From: Ziziphus jujuba
Lineage: Eukaryota > Streptophyta > Magnoliopsida > Rosales > Rhamnaceae
Reading direction: 5' to 3'
Length of the DNA stretch: 64,000 nt
NCBI RefSeq assembly: GCF_031755915.1
Contig: NC_083383.1
Coordinates: 30,007,501-30,071,500, forward strand
Part shown: piece after piece, positions 23,710-35,207 of the stretch
Numbering within the stretch: the first letter of the stretch is position 1
Layout: each line of letters begins with the position of its first letter
The notes under the pieces: generated by a model
The model's input: the letters and a program-made list of their open reading frames with translations, nothing else
Told to the model about the DNA's origin: nothing
Database searches by the model: none
Made by a program: the position numbers and the translations under genes

Positions 23710-26450
23710 CATGTATGTATAGCATACTGTATATGTATATGGCAATATTATGTGAAGCACCACCAAAATTTGACATGTGATTTAATAAATACTACTCCTT
23801 TGGTGCAATTAAACATAAACCTTAATTTGAGAAAAGGAGGCTCTTATAGCCTTAGCTAAAAGCCATGAATATAATTTTGGGTTGGAAAACATGTACACCC
23901 AAGTAGTTGAGACGTACAATCCGTTGCTCCAGCTCTCTCTGCGACCCATCTTTCGTGAAAATGACACGAAGCTTACACGTGATTTTAATGTTTTATTCTT
24001 ATGATTGAAACGCATAGATAGCTGCCTCATATATATATACATATAGTATCATACAAAAATCTTCTTCTTTGGTTTCTATCTCCAATATAATAACGACATA
24101 AACCTTTGGATTTCGGCGGAAATAATAAGATTACAAAATCATGATATATGCAATGAGAAGAACGTGAAAAATCCACCCTATAAAGACGTATTTTGTTGTC
24201 TCACATGTAATGTTGAAGTGAGCCTAGAGAGAGAATAAGAATTTGCATGCCAAAGAAGAGTGTAGGTGGAAATTAATTGTCGCTTTGAATTTTATTTTTT
24301 ATTTATTTTGATATGGAACTCTCACATTGAAGCACTATATGTGTCCTTATCCCCATTTAGTAGTTCTTGCTCTTGGTAGTAACTATAGTAGTACTATTAG
24401 CATATGGTTTACAAGCAAATTGTGTACCATGCTATAAATTTCCTCGCAAGTGAAAAACAAGTAATCTAGCTAGCTAGTAACAACAAAATTTGTTCTAGGT
24501 GATTATTAAAAAATTAATTAATCAAATCGGAAGAAAAACGAACATGATATTATATTCAAGTCTGCATAATTGGAAAGTCAAAGTCAAACCCATTCATGTG
24601 TGGTGGTGATTAATCAATTTTTTTTTAAAAAAAATAATAATTTCTTGCCAATTTTTGTGTGGTACGCATGCATTGGAGTTCTATTGTTACTAAAATACCT
24701 TGAATCTCACATCTTTTATACGTCTAGCATACTCATAAGTGGAGCTTTCACTATAAGATCTTAATTAAAGGGAATATTTTTCTTTTTTCTGCTCAAAATA
24801 TATTAATTTCAAATTCATACAATTTTAGTTTGTAATATATAGAGCTGCATGGGTGAAAATTACCATCCTAAAAATCATTTAGGAAAGATCAAATTTTTAT
24901 TTTTATTTTTTATAATTAATTGTGTCTGAAATCAGAATAATATTGGTTCATTATTAGTTTTAAGTTATACGTAATTCTCTTCCCCGAATAAGAGGAAGCA
25001 ACATTTATATGGAATATGCTTTGAACTGTCAGTAATTAATTGTAAGGTATTTTGTGCAAACATATGCTTTTTCTTTTTCTTTTTTTCTCGAAACACTCAA
25101 CAAAATTTGAGTTTCAATTTAGGGAGTCTTGAAATTCAAGTAGTAATAGCTATGTGTAGATGATACGTTGACTATGTGGAAATGGCAGGCGATACATTTT
25201 ATTGCTAATGAATGGAGTGTACCTAAAATCTTCCGCAAACCTACCTGGGATCAATCACTACTTAATTATTTTAATGAAAAAATATAATTAACAAAGAAAT
25301 TGAAAGGATGAATTCAGGCCACGTAACACACTAATGCATGTGCATGGCATGCAACAAAGCGCAAGCTTAGCCTATGATTGATCATATACCTCTATCTACT
25401 ATTTCTTAATTAAATTGTTAAATGGTGACGAGTACAGTGTATGAATCCATTGATTGCCGACATTATTTAATATTTTCACTCCTATAAAATTACCAAACAC
25501 CCCCCACTCTACCAACCGAAAAAAAAAAAAAAAAAAAAAGTAAGTTTGAACTTCTGTTTGGTTTTAATTTCAAAATTAGCATACTTCTATTTCTTAACAA
25601 GCAGCTTCTTTCATTAAGGTTATTAATAATATATTCAACATAACCTCTTAGAATTATAATTAGAATATTATTTCAATATAAAATAAAAATATGCTGAGGT
25701 GTTAAAATTGAGATTGTGTTTTGTTATTTTCCAAGGTTTGTAAACAGGTGTCTCATATGCTTTGCAAGACGAGCTTTGAGTTTTCATGACAAACAAATTT
25801 GGTTGCCAGAAGCTCCTTGTGGCTTGGCAATTATATGTCTTTTGATGTTTTTGTGGTTACATGCCTCAATCAAATTTTCCATTTTGATTTTGTAAAAAGA
25901 AACGCATGATGGGATATGGATATTCCATCTTCGTTTTTCTGTTTTTAGTTATGTTTAATCAGTGATAAAATCTATTTTTATTTTAAAAAATAATTTTTTT
26001 ACCTGATTTATTTTATATTTTTATTAAAACTTTTTAAATGAAATAACATTGTATTATCAAAAAAAAAATGAAGTAAAAAATTTGTTATGAATTATGATTT
26101 TTAACTAAAAATATAATTTAGTAAATACTAATCCTTCAACATTTTTTACAGTGGAAGGATTGTAACTACGTTTCAAATAGATAAAAATCCACTTTTCTAA
26201 CAAATAAACATCTTTTTTTATTTTTTTGTTTTTTTCTCACATTCGATCATTGCCCAAAAGCAACCGAGTGGGTTCTAAAGTCTCTATAATGGTTTTTTTT
26301 TTTTTTTTTTTTTTTTTTTTGGGGACAAAATAAAAAAGAAAAGAAATCTATGTAATTGGGAAGGTCATAATGGACATTTTGAAAGCTAGAAACACAGAGA
26401 TAATAATAAATGACAACTAAGAAAGTTTGACTTATCACCGTCAATCACAG
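23710..26450. other. Gene-free stretch upstream of the Dof gene
   Basis: A/T-rich with poly-A (25520-25538) and poly-T (26293-26320) runs. A minus-strand 77-codon frame at 23809-24042 (MGRRESWSNGLYVSTTWVYM inside) matches nothing I know. No inverted ends or RNA genes seen. Confidence 0.45.
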
Positions 26451-26459
26451 TCAGGAAAT

Positions 26460-26763
26460 ACCCAATGAAGAAAGGCCACGTGAGGCAATGGAGACACGCT
26501 CTATCCGCCTACTAAACAGCAATGAGCAGCCCACCATCCCCACCCCACTAAACACGAATCATTTCATCATCACCATCACCATCACCACACCTCTCACCCT
26601 CCACCCTCTTCCTTGGTCCTGACGACTCCCCAACCGACCACGTTTTATACCATCATCATATATTATTTCAAACCCCCCCACCCCCCATTCTCTCTCTCCA
26701 AATCCAAACCAATTCTTCAAACTTCAATTCCCATTTTCTCACAATCCAAACAAACAAACAAAC
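26460..26763 (+). promoter_or_regulatory. Promoter and leader region of the Dof gene
   Basis: Base composition changes sharply here. There is a G-box-like CCACGTGAG (26476-26484), a CAT/CAC-rich tract (about 26566-26590), a possible TATA element (TTTTATAC, 26643-26650) and a pyrimidine tract TTCTCTCTCTCC just before the leader. The start codon context is AAACATG. Confidence 0.4.
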
Positions 26764-27645
26764 ATGTTGTCTTCCACCACCGTCGACCACCAACTTCTCC
26801 AACAGTGCCATCATTTCCGACCACCATTGATGACTACCAATATGGAAACAAACAACCAGAGCTGGATTAAACCCGCTATAGAGCTCGCTCCCAACTGCCC
26901 TCGCTGCGCTTCTTCCAACACCAAGTTCTGCTACTACAACAACTACAGCCTCTCCCAACCCAGGTACTTCTGCAAAGGCTGCAGAAGGTACTGGACCAAA
27001 GGTGGGTCCTTGAGAAACGTCCCTGTTGGTGGCGGCTGCCGCAAGAATCGCCGCGGTAACAAGTCATCTGTCCGCTTGTCTCACCGCCAGCGTCCTGCAT
27101 CCGTGTCCAATTCTAATTCTCAGGAGTCTGGGGGTGATCCATCCGAGAGTTCCAACGCCGACTCTGCAGCTCGACAAGGGTTGGACATTGACATGACAGT
27201 CGTGTTCGCTAAGTTCTTGAACCAGGATGCTCCAGCAGCCGAGTCGAGCGGCCCTCGAGATGATTCGGTCGAATCTTCCGAGTCGCGGCCGAGTTGTTTT
27301 GACATGGAATCCGTTCGCAACGGTTATCATCAGAACCAATCGGTTGTTGTTGAGGAATTAGTTGCTGAAGATCGGAGAGTTGACGAAGTAGCTGTGGGAA
27401 ACGATGTTAATGAATTTGGATTGGATGGCTTGCTTGGTGAACAATTAGAGCAAGATGTGTTTTGGTCTGATGATTCAATGCAAAACCTTCCATGGCAATT
27501 GCCGATGGGATGTTTGCAAGAACTGGAAGGATTTCCGTCGGATGTTTATAATGATCAGTTGCGGTTTTCGACGACCAATTTGATGAATGATAATTGGAGC
27601 TCATTAGATCTCTATTCGGGTTTTGAGGTTTTCTCGAGATCTTAA
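26764..27645 (+). CDS. Dof zinc-finger transcription factor (DOF3.5/DOF1.2-like), 293 aa
   Basis: Single-exon nuclear DNA-binding protein. The Dof finger spans residues 43-96: zinc ligands C45, C48, C70, C73 (C-x2-C-x21-C-x2-C), with signature pieces [20 protein letters not shown] and [20 protein letters not shown], then a basic KNRRGNK tail. Dof factors bind AAAG cores. After the finger come a Ser-rich linker, the segment [14 protein letters not shown] (about residues 140-155), and an acidic, Trp-containing C-terminus ([18 protein letters not shown]). The hydrophobic VFAKFLN motif and the short W-S-x-x-D-x ending resemble Arabidopsis DOF3.5 as I recall it, so that clade is the best guess. 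Length is normal for the family and no defects are seen. An in-frame Met further on (after PPL) is unlikely to be the start because the upstream ATG has a good leader. Confidence 0.95.
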   Translation: MLSSTTVDHQLLQQCHHFRPPLMTTNMETNNQSWIKPAIELAPNCPRCASSNTKFCYYNNYSLSQPRYFCKGCRRYWTKGGSLRNVPVGGGCRKNRRGNKSSVRLSHRQRPASVSNSNSQESGGDPSESSNADSAARQGLDIDMTVVFAKFLNQDAPAAESSGPRDDSVESSESRPSCFDMESVRNGYHQNQSVVVEELVAEDRRVDEVAVGNDVNEFGLDGLLGEQLEQDVFWSDDSMQNLPWQLPMGCLQELEGFPSDVYNDQLRFSTTNLMNDNWSSLDLYSGFEVFSRS

Positions 27646-27649
27646 ATTA

Positions 27650-29462
27650 GATGTGTAACTTATAAGCATTATTTTGATATTATATATTTTGATTGCTTTT
27701 TCTTGCGCTTCTTTTTCCCAGGAAAATTGTTATGGTACCGTTACATTTCCATGAAAAAAGAAAAATTCTATAGTATAGGCATATATTATTCAATAAATTA
27801 TATTAAAACCGGCCGATTATTTGTATACTTATATCTTCAAATATTAAGGGTCAGATTAACTCTCTCCATCTCTCTCTCTCTCTTTTTTTTTTTTTTTTAA
27901 TTTCTTTACTTAATCGTTAAGCTAATTTGGTTCGATTGTTCTTTTACGTGACTCAATTATATGCATATATTTGGTTCTTTAAATTCAAAATATTGAACAA
28001 TAAAAAGCTAACTCTAAATTAGTTTTAATTAATGGTTTAATTAAATATGGTTCTTTGATTAATGAATAATTTTCGTTAATTAATTTGGTTGATTTGACGT
28101 TTTAATCTTTAATAATTGCAATGGATCAACAAACTGTAGTAGTTACTTAAACTTGTAGAAATTTAAAATTAATTGTGAAGTAGAATATCAAATCCTTTAT
28201 AGGTACAAATAGCTAACAAATATATTCAAGCCAAAAAAAGAAAAAAAAAAAAAAGTAACAAATATATATATACAGAAATGTTCACCTAGGAACTATTTTA
28301 TATGTAAACTAAAAAATAAAACCCATGATTTCATATAAATTTAAATACTAATAGAGGTTGACTTTCTTCTCATAATAGGTTTTTAAGTATATTTAAAAAA
28401 AAAAATAGAATAGTTTTTTAACTATTAAAAATATATATATATATTTTTAAGATTTACAAGTTAATTAGTCAAGTAAAGGATCCATTTTTATTGTCTATAT
28501 ATAATAACGTCTTATACATAAACTAGGAGATAGTTCCTAAAAAGTCATTCAATCTGTTAAAGAATGTTTGCATTTTCTTCTAACAAAATGACCCTTTATA
28601 GTGTTCTTCGAGTACACTGTAGAAATCATTATAAAAACGCAATCAAGTATTAGACGTTTAACGTCACATACAAACATATAGCAAAGTGGTACTGATAATG
28701 TGTTCAGAATACTTGAAGTAAGCGCATATCAGGCCAAATCACAAGCATGTGGTGGTTATTTGTCCCCATCCATACAACCCCATTATTATCACTATCTTTC
28801 TTTGAAATAGCACATTCCATAACTTCTTTGACATGTTAATGTACGGACCTATACATACATACATACATACACTTCACCATCAAGTTGGGATGGGCATGGG
28901 AGTGGGGTCCATGAATCCAAACATGATGCGGCAATGCGATCCTCATGATCTTGTTTTTTTTTGACCACTTGTGATCATCAAATCAATTTGAAATGGGAAG
29001 GTGGGTGGTCATCATGATCACTCCCATGATTCATGTTAAATGGTCAGCAGAGTAGATGGATGAGAGGCTGTGGTGCAGCTACCACAGCATCTGACCGCGA
29101 TGCACATGAACAACATTCATTTATATCTATATGGGCCTGAAAACCAATATGATCGCATGGTTACTTTGGGCTGGTCCGGGAAATGGGTTTGGCACATATG
29201 GACCCTATTAAACCATCATGGTCACCAATTCAAACTGTTTGTTTGCCTTGAGCAAACAAGGCTTTATCATCGAACTATGCTGAAATGTAATTAGACACAT
29301 TTGATTGTTATTCTTAGACAAATGATTCTTTTTGTCATGCTAATTGAAGGGAAAAGCCAATTTTATTTTATTTTATTTTTTAAAGTTTGGTAATAAGGGA
29401 ATGCCATTTTTCAAATTGAGAAGGAAGGAGAAAATTTTCATGCCACTGCCTTTTTTTTTTTT

Positions 29463-29495
<33 letters not shown>

Positions 29496-30480
29496 TTTTC
29501 TTTTTTTTTTTTGGGAAAAACTAATTTCATGGTCCTTGGAATTTAGAACCATACTAGCTGGCCTTTGATTGTAGATTGATATTAATTTTCTTTAGTTTAT
29601 GCTATTGTTATTATCAAAGTCAAATACTATTACCAGTTACATTTTTAAGCATTAGATTTGTTTGTTTATGTATTTTTGTTGTCGTATAACTTTCTTATTC
29701 TCGTCGTGCTTTGACTAACGAAGTTAAATATTTGCTTATAATTATAGAATCAGCTCTAATCGATTAAACTTTTCAATATTAATTATCAATATAACTTTTT
29801 TAAAAGAATATATAATTAACTTTAATTCACTTATTTAATTGTTGAAGTATTAATTAAAAGGGGAAAACAATTTTGTTAAGTTCCAAATTTGACGTGTCAA
29901 GAAAAAAAAATAAAAATAAAAAACTAATGTTGGAAATCTATTTTATTATAAAAGTGTTTAGGGTTGTCACTCTTGCTCAATTATGCTTTTACTTTTAAAT
30001 TATTAATTGTGTCACCCATGTCTTATAGGTCATGGTAGCACGATTCTTAACTTTTTTGGGGCTGATAATTAAGTTTTTGCTTTTATACTTTGCTTGTTTC
30101 ATAACAACGGCATAATAATAATAAGAAATAAAAAAAAAAAAAGGTTAACTATATATTATAACAACGATAACAATAATACAAATACTTTTTATTTATTTTT
30201 TACAATATATAATAACAATACAAATAATGTAGTGCCACAAATACAATATATTACATATTGGATATTGTTTTAAGTTACATCCTAGAGTACAATCTGTTTT
30301 CCAACACAAGAATACATGATCTTAATTTGCCCATCAACACAATTATTGTGCAAGTACATAACGTATGCCAACTTCTCCTCTCTTTGCAGATACTAGATAG
30401 AGTCAAAGTAATTAAGCATCTTCACCATCATTAATTATATTGATTAACCAGGAAAACTAGAAAAGTTTTATTGTTTCTCT
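27650..30480. other. Intergenic between Dof gene and proline-rich exon
   Basis: Contains the Dof 3' flank, poly-T at 27883-27899, (CATA)n-type repeat at 28852-28870, poly-T at 29451-29474 followed by (GT)n at 29475-29494. Frames of 74 codons at 29070-29294 and 29344-29568 look non-coding, the second being built on the poly-T. No gene seen. Confidence 0.5.
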
Positions 30481-30486
30481 GACCAT

Positions 30487-30836
30487 TTATATTTTCATGG
30501 CTTTGTTGGTGGCGGCGGATAGGTTGGTGGTGGAAGGTGGTGCTGGTGCTGGTGCTGGTGCTGGTGCTGGTGTTGGTGTTGTTGGTGGTGATGATGGTGG
30601 TGTTGTCGTTGTTGTTGGTGGTGGTGGTGGTGGTGTTGTTGGTGATGGTGGTGGTGGTGCTTGTTCACCTGGTCGTGGTCGTGGTCGTGGTGATGGTCGT
30701 GGTGCTTTTATTGGTGATGGTGGTGGTGGTGGTTGTGGTCGTCGAAAGTAGGATTGTGATCGTGGAAATAATTGGTTGTCAGAATCAGGTTTATAGTCGT
30801 GACTTTTCTTATCCACTTCTTTAACAACGTTTCCTT
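30487..30836 (-). CDS. Proline-rich terminal exon of an unidentified gene
   Basis: On the minus strand an acceptor (TTTGTCATGCAG) opens a 3' exon reading GNVVKEVDKKSHDYKPDSDN, then QLFPRSQSYFRRP, then long runs of Pro, Thr, Ala-Pro and Arg-Pro, ending SAATNKAMKI and a stop. The reverse frame is only a Gly/Val mirror of the triplet repeats, so the Pro-rich strand is the likely coding one. The non-repetitive start and intact acceptor support a real exon. Pro-rich tails of this sort occur in cell-wall and small secreted plant proteins, but no family can be named. Upstream exons were not found within the next kilobase. Confidence 0.45.
30545..30745. repeat. GGT/GCT triplet-type minisatellite inside the proline-rich exon
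   Basis: Plus strand is GGTGCT, GGTGGT and CGTGGT repeats; minus strand codes AP, PP, TT and RP runs. Strong strand asymmetry (G/T against A/C) over 200 bp. Confidence 0.85.
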
Positions 30837-30839
30837 CTG

Positions 30840-32025
30840 CATGACAAACAATACAAAATATAATAAGGTGTTATGTTATTAAATTAGGGATGTAAACAAG
30901 TCAACTTGAGCTAAGTATCAATATTTTCAAAGTTCGATTTGCATGATTCAAATAATACTTAAAACACTGTTTAAATTTATAAAATTTTAAAACAACATGC
31001 TTAAACAGCTAATTCTTGCATGAAAAACTTTAGTTTAATTTAATTTGGCTTGTTACCATATAAAAACTTTAAAACTTGAATTTATTATTTTAAATAAAAA
31101 ATTTTACATTAATAATTAATAAATTCTCTTTACTCTACTAATTTTATTATCAAAAATAATTTATTTTTAAAAAGTTTATTATCAATATAAAATGGAAAAT
31201 TTTCATTTAATTTAGACACTTTTATTTTTGTCTTAATTACAGTTGAACATCATGTTTTTAGAAAATCATCATTTAGACCTCATATGACATTTATAACAAT
31301 TAATTTAATCATTAAAGATCACAATTGTAATATCACAATGCTAATTAAAATACTAGTTTTGTAATTTTTCTGCGGCCTTTAACTGTACATGTTAATTGAA
31401 AAAATATATATATATATTTGACCAATGTGTTTAGTTGAAGGTATCATATACTCATTAAATGGATGGATTTTTTTTATTTTTTATTTTTTTTTGGCTTGAA
31501 CATTAAATGGACTTAGTCATTTAAAATTGTTAGATCCATATAATCACATGTAATTTGGTAAAATGTCACCATGGGCGAAACCAGGAGGCTTAACTTGGCT
31601 TAGAGGGGGCACAATTAGAAGAAAAAAATAAAATGTTTTAAACAAATATAGTATGAGTGGTTCTTTTTACAATTTTAAAATAATTTTTTACATTTTCATT
31701 TTTTATACACTACTATATAAATATATAAAAAATATAAAATTACTTAATATAATATTATTTATTCCTGAAATATCCTTAATTTATACCATTTCAAAATTAC
31801 ATATCTCTTATAAATAAAAATTCTTTTTACAATTCTAAAATAACTATATACAATCTCTCAATAAATACTCTTCTTTTCTTCTTTCTTGTTACGAATTAGG
31901 GTTGGTTTTCTTCTTTTTTGTTATGGATAATTTAAGCACTTTGTATTTAGTCGAATATATATATTTTAAGTATTTTGGATGTAGCTTTGATATTTGTTAT
32001 AACAATTTTCATACGATGAATATAT
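30840..32025. other. AT-rich intergenic
   Basis: Nothing coding recognised. 31640-31860 contains TTTTTACAATT-type words repeated, probably the left flank of a decayed element (see 32030-32690). Confidence 0.4.
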
Positions 32026-32029
32026 CTTT

Positions 32030-32690
32030 ATAGAGTGCTTGGTAGTATACTTCTGAACAACTTTGAAAATGTTCAATAGTATACTAGTGAACATTTTAAA
32101 ATAGTTCAGTTCTGTACTATTTTCTAAACTTTTTTTTTGGTACAATGTTTAATTGTAAACTTTTAAATGTCTTTAAGATTCTTAGTATTATATTTTTGAA
32201 CTTCGTTAAAATTGTTGAGTTATATTTCTAAATATTTGAAAGTTGTAATTTATTATTTTGGAATGTTTGATCCTAAATTTCTGTACATATTCAAGATGTT
32301 CGATTATAAACTTATGAATATATTTGGAATATTTGAATTTGTTAAACCTAGCAATTTTGTAATTTTTTTGTAAAGTATATTTTTAGATGGTTCAACTATA
32401 AACTTTGATGTTGTTCAGTTGTAAGCTTTTCAAGTTGTTCGGTTGTAAACTTTTATACAGCTGAAAATGTTCGGTTGTAAGCTTTCGAACATATTAAAGT
32501 TGTTAGTTGTGTGCTTTTGAATATATTCAAATTTATGACTTATTATTTTGGAGCGTTCAGTCATAAACTTCTGTACTAATTTCAAATACATACAATGTTC
32601 GATAGATAAAAACTAAACATCTTAATAATGTTCGGATGGATACTTCTGAACAACTAAAAAATGTTCAGTTTTTAGCTTCCAAATAAAAGA
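32030..32690. repeat. Degenerate tandem repeat with GTTCGGTTGTAAACTTTTGAA-like unit
   Basis: At least ten loosely spaced copies of a word close to GTTCGGTTGTAAGCTTT, each followed by GAACATATT-type text (for example 32415, 32435, 32468, 32535, 32630). Flanks at about 31830-31910 and 32850-32960 share ATACAATCTC and ATTAGGGTTG in inverted order. So the array may be the core of a terminal-inverted-repeat element of about 1.3 kb. Confidence 0.5.
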
Positions 32691-33271
32691 TAAATTTTAA
32701 TATAGCAGGATCAAATATAAGAGTATTGTTCCGACTTGGTTGTTGGTAAGCGATAAAAAAAAAAAAAATTCAAATTAAAGTAATCATCACAAAATAAAGA
32801 AAAAACTAAATACATTTTACTGTTTCATATTTTTTAGCTTTAATATTTTATGAATAATTATTGTATCTGCAACCCTAATTTTTAATGGAGTATAAGTTAG
32901 ATGGATATATGTAATGTATTATTTGAGAGGAAGAATGAGATTGTATAAAGAAATTATTTAAATAGATTTACTTAACAAATATCTTTAATAGTAATTTTAA
33001 ATGGAGATAAAAATGTAAATTAATAATGAAACTGTATATAGTTCAAATGGTAGTGAAATTAGAAATTCCCATATAGTATATGTAATATATATATATATAT
33101 ATTTTTTGGCATATTATAACAATTCAAAATATGAAATTTTTTTTTATATGATATTAGACTAATTAGGCGGATTAGTGATATTACGAGAGGAAGGTATGTA
33201 ACTAAAAACATCTAAAAAAGAAAATATGTCAATATCAAATATCAAATTAAATTAAGTCTAAATTAAAAATT

Positions 33272-34568
33272 GGATAAAATACACTTTACCATCCCAAACT
33301 TTACCACCATTGTCACGTCACACCCATTGTGTCACATTGCCCCTGATCTTTAGATTTTGTCTAAGTTTAGTCTAATTGATAACAGATGTGAATTGGAACT
33401 GACGGAATCCCTATGTGCCGTTTACGTGAACCTTTTTTGGACATTTATATGTTGCCTCTTGAAGGCGTCTCATGGAATAAAAAAAGTTGGAACACTTTTT
33501 CACGTTTTGCACAATTTTAACACAGAGAAACGAAAAAACTCTCAAAAACTTTGCTCCTCTCTTCACATTGTCTTGCACAGGGAACCATGTAATCCTCTTT
33601 ATGTTGCACTACATTACCTCTATTTATACCATACCAAAATTTAAAAATTAAAAAAATTAAAAAAATCCACAATTATTATCCCCATTGTTTCTACTATTTT
33701 CATTATGTTCAGGCGAAAACATAAGATATAAATTATAAAAGTATTTATGGTTTTAATTTCTTATAAAAGCATTTATAATTCTAAGTTCTAACCTTGAAAA
33801 AAAAAAATCCACAATTATTATCCCCATTGTTTCTACCATTTTCATTATGTTCAGGCGAAACACAAGATATAAATTATAAAAGTATTTATGGTTCTAAGTT
33901 CTTATAAAAGTATTTATGATTCTAAGTTCTAACCTGGAGAAACAAAGTCATCCAAAAAACTCAACGTGTTATAAATCATTTATTTTTCTAAAATAATATC
34001 ATATATCATTCTCAAATATTTTACCATTTCACCATTGTATATCTAATTTTAAAATGGTAACCATGCAAACTATAGACCATCTTTCCCAGCGCATAAATTT
34101 TGCGTAGAATGTTGAATATTGAACTACAAACCAGAAACTAAATGTTCAACTTACCCCAAAATTTCTCACATCCAAAGAATCCCTAAATTTGTCCACAAAG
34201 TTCTTACACGCGCAATCTTTCTGTAATAACAGTGAACTTCGCAGTCCATTTTCATAGTAGATCATCTTGGTAGAAAACTCTAATCTGTTTGGCATTCAAA
34301 ACCTAAACATAAAATTATGCAATCTTTGTTCAATGGCGGAAGAGCCTTCCGATTTTTTTATTCCATTATATGCCCTAAGGGAGCAACCAATAAAATATGA
34401 AAGAAAGGTCACACCAACAGCTTATGAGGGCTTCCATCAATCCCAATTCATGTCTATTATCAATTAGACCAAACTGTTGAAAATACTAACGATAAGAAGG
34501 CAATGTGACACAATTGAGAGTTGGGTAAAGTGACAATGGTGGTGATGGTGGTAAAGTATATTTTACTC
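33272..34568. mobile_element. Mutator-type element (1.3 kb)
   Basis: Inverted ends of about 70 bp. Left: GGATAAAATACACTTTACC ... ACCACCATTGTCAC ... TTGTGTCACATTGCC. Right in reverse: GAGTAAAATATACTTTACC with the same later words. Flanks carry TTAAAAATT (33263-33271) and TTAAAATTT (34569-34577), a 9-bp duplication with one mismatch. Inside are non-A/T-rich parts, including a frame at 34335-34467 starting MAEEPSDFFIPLYALREQP, which may be captured gene DNA. No transposase. Confidence 0.7.
33662..33946. repeat. Tandem duplication of about 142 bp within the Mutator-type element
   Basis: Two copies, 33662-33803 and 33804-33946, each containing CCACAATTATTATCCCCATT and ATTATAAAAGTATTTATGGT. They differ at scattered bases. 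Confidence 0.85.
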
Positions 34569-34658
34569 TTAAAATTTTAGATGTAAACAAGAAAACAAAT
34601 AAATAAAGTATATTTTACTCTTAAAATTTTAGATGTAAACAAGAAAACAAATAAATAA
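34553..34658. repeat. Tandem duplication of 52 bp at the right end of the Mutator-type element
   Basis: Two identical 52-bp units starting AAAGTATATTTTACTCTTAA. The unit includes the last 16 bp of the right inverted repeat and the target duplication, so it formed after insertion. Confidence 0.9.
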
Positions 34659-35151
34659 AAACTATAATCACAACTAAAATTATACTTATTCATTTTGATT
34701 TATAATTAACTTGATAATTTAAAAAAAAAAACAAAAAATTAATCATTGAGTTTCTTTATATATTTAATATATAAATGAAATTCATTCTATTTTGACTTAA
34801 AAGAATTGATATCTAATAGAATGTTTAAAGTAACAATTTTATTATATTTTTTTATTTTTATATATAGTAACTATTGATTGCATGAACCTTGTATGGCCTT
34901 TTGCCAAATACTTAGTTTTTTTTATTAATTTTAAATTTGATTGAAGTAATTTTAGAAGGAAAGTATGCAAATCTGGGCAAGGTGTGTGGCATGGGCCCCC
35001 TCACAAATACCACGCTTGTATTTGGTTCATGCTCTATGTGTCACAACAAATATATGTAAACTAACAGTTTTAAAAAATTATTATATTTATCTGCAGCTCA
35101 ATATTTTAACTTGATAATATCTTCACCTGAACACCATTACTAATACTATAT

Positions 35152-35156
<5 letters not shown>

Positions 35157-35185
<29 letters not shown>

Positions 35186-35186
35186 C
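35157..35186. repeat. (TA)n microsatellite
   Basis: About 15 TA units followed by CTGTGTGTG, directly left of the gypsy-like LTR start. Confidence 0.9.
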
Positions 35187-35207
35187 TGTGTGTGTATATA
35201 TAAGATA

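Noticed and set aside
26668..27604. Minus-strand frames opposite the Dof gene
   Set aside because: Shadows of the Dof coding sequence, with no protein-family character.
30497..30824. Plus-strand Gly-rich and Val/Leu-rich frames
   Set aside because: They are mirror frames of the G/T triplet repeats. The minus frame has the acceptor and non-repetitive start.
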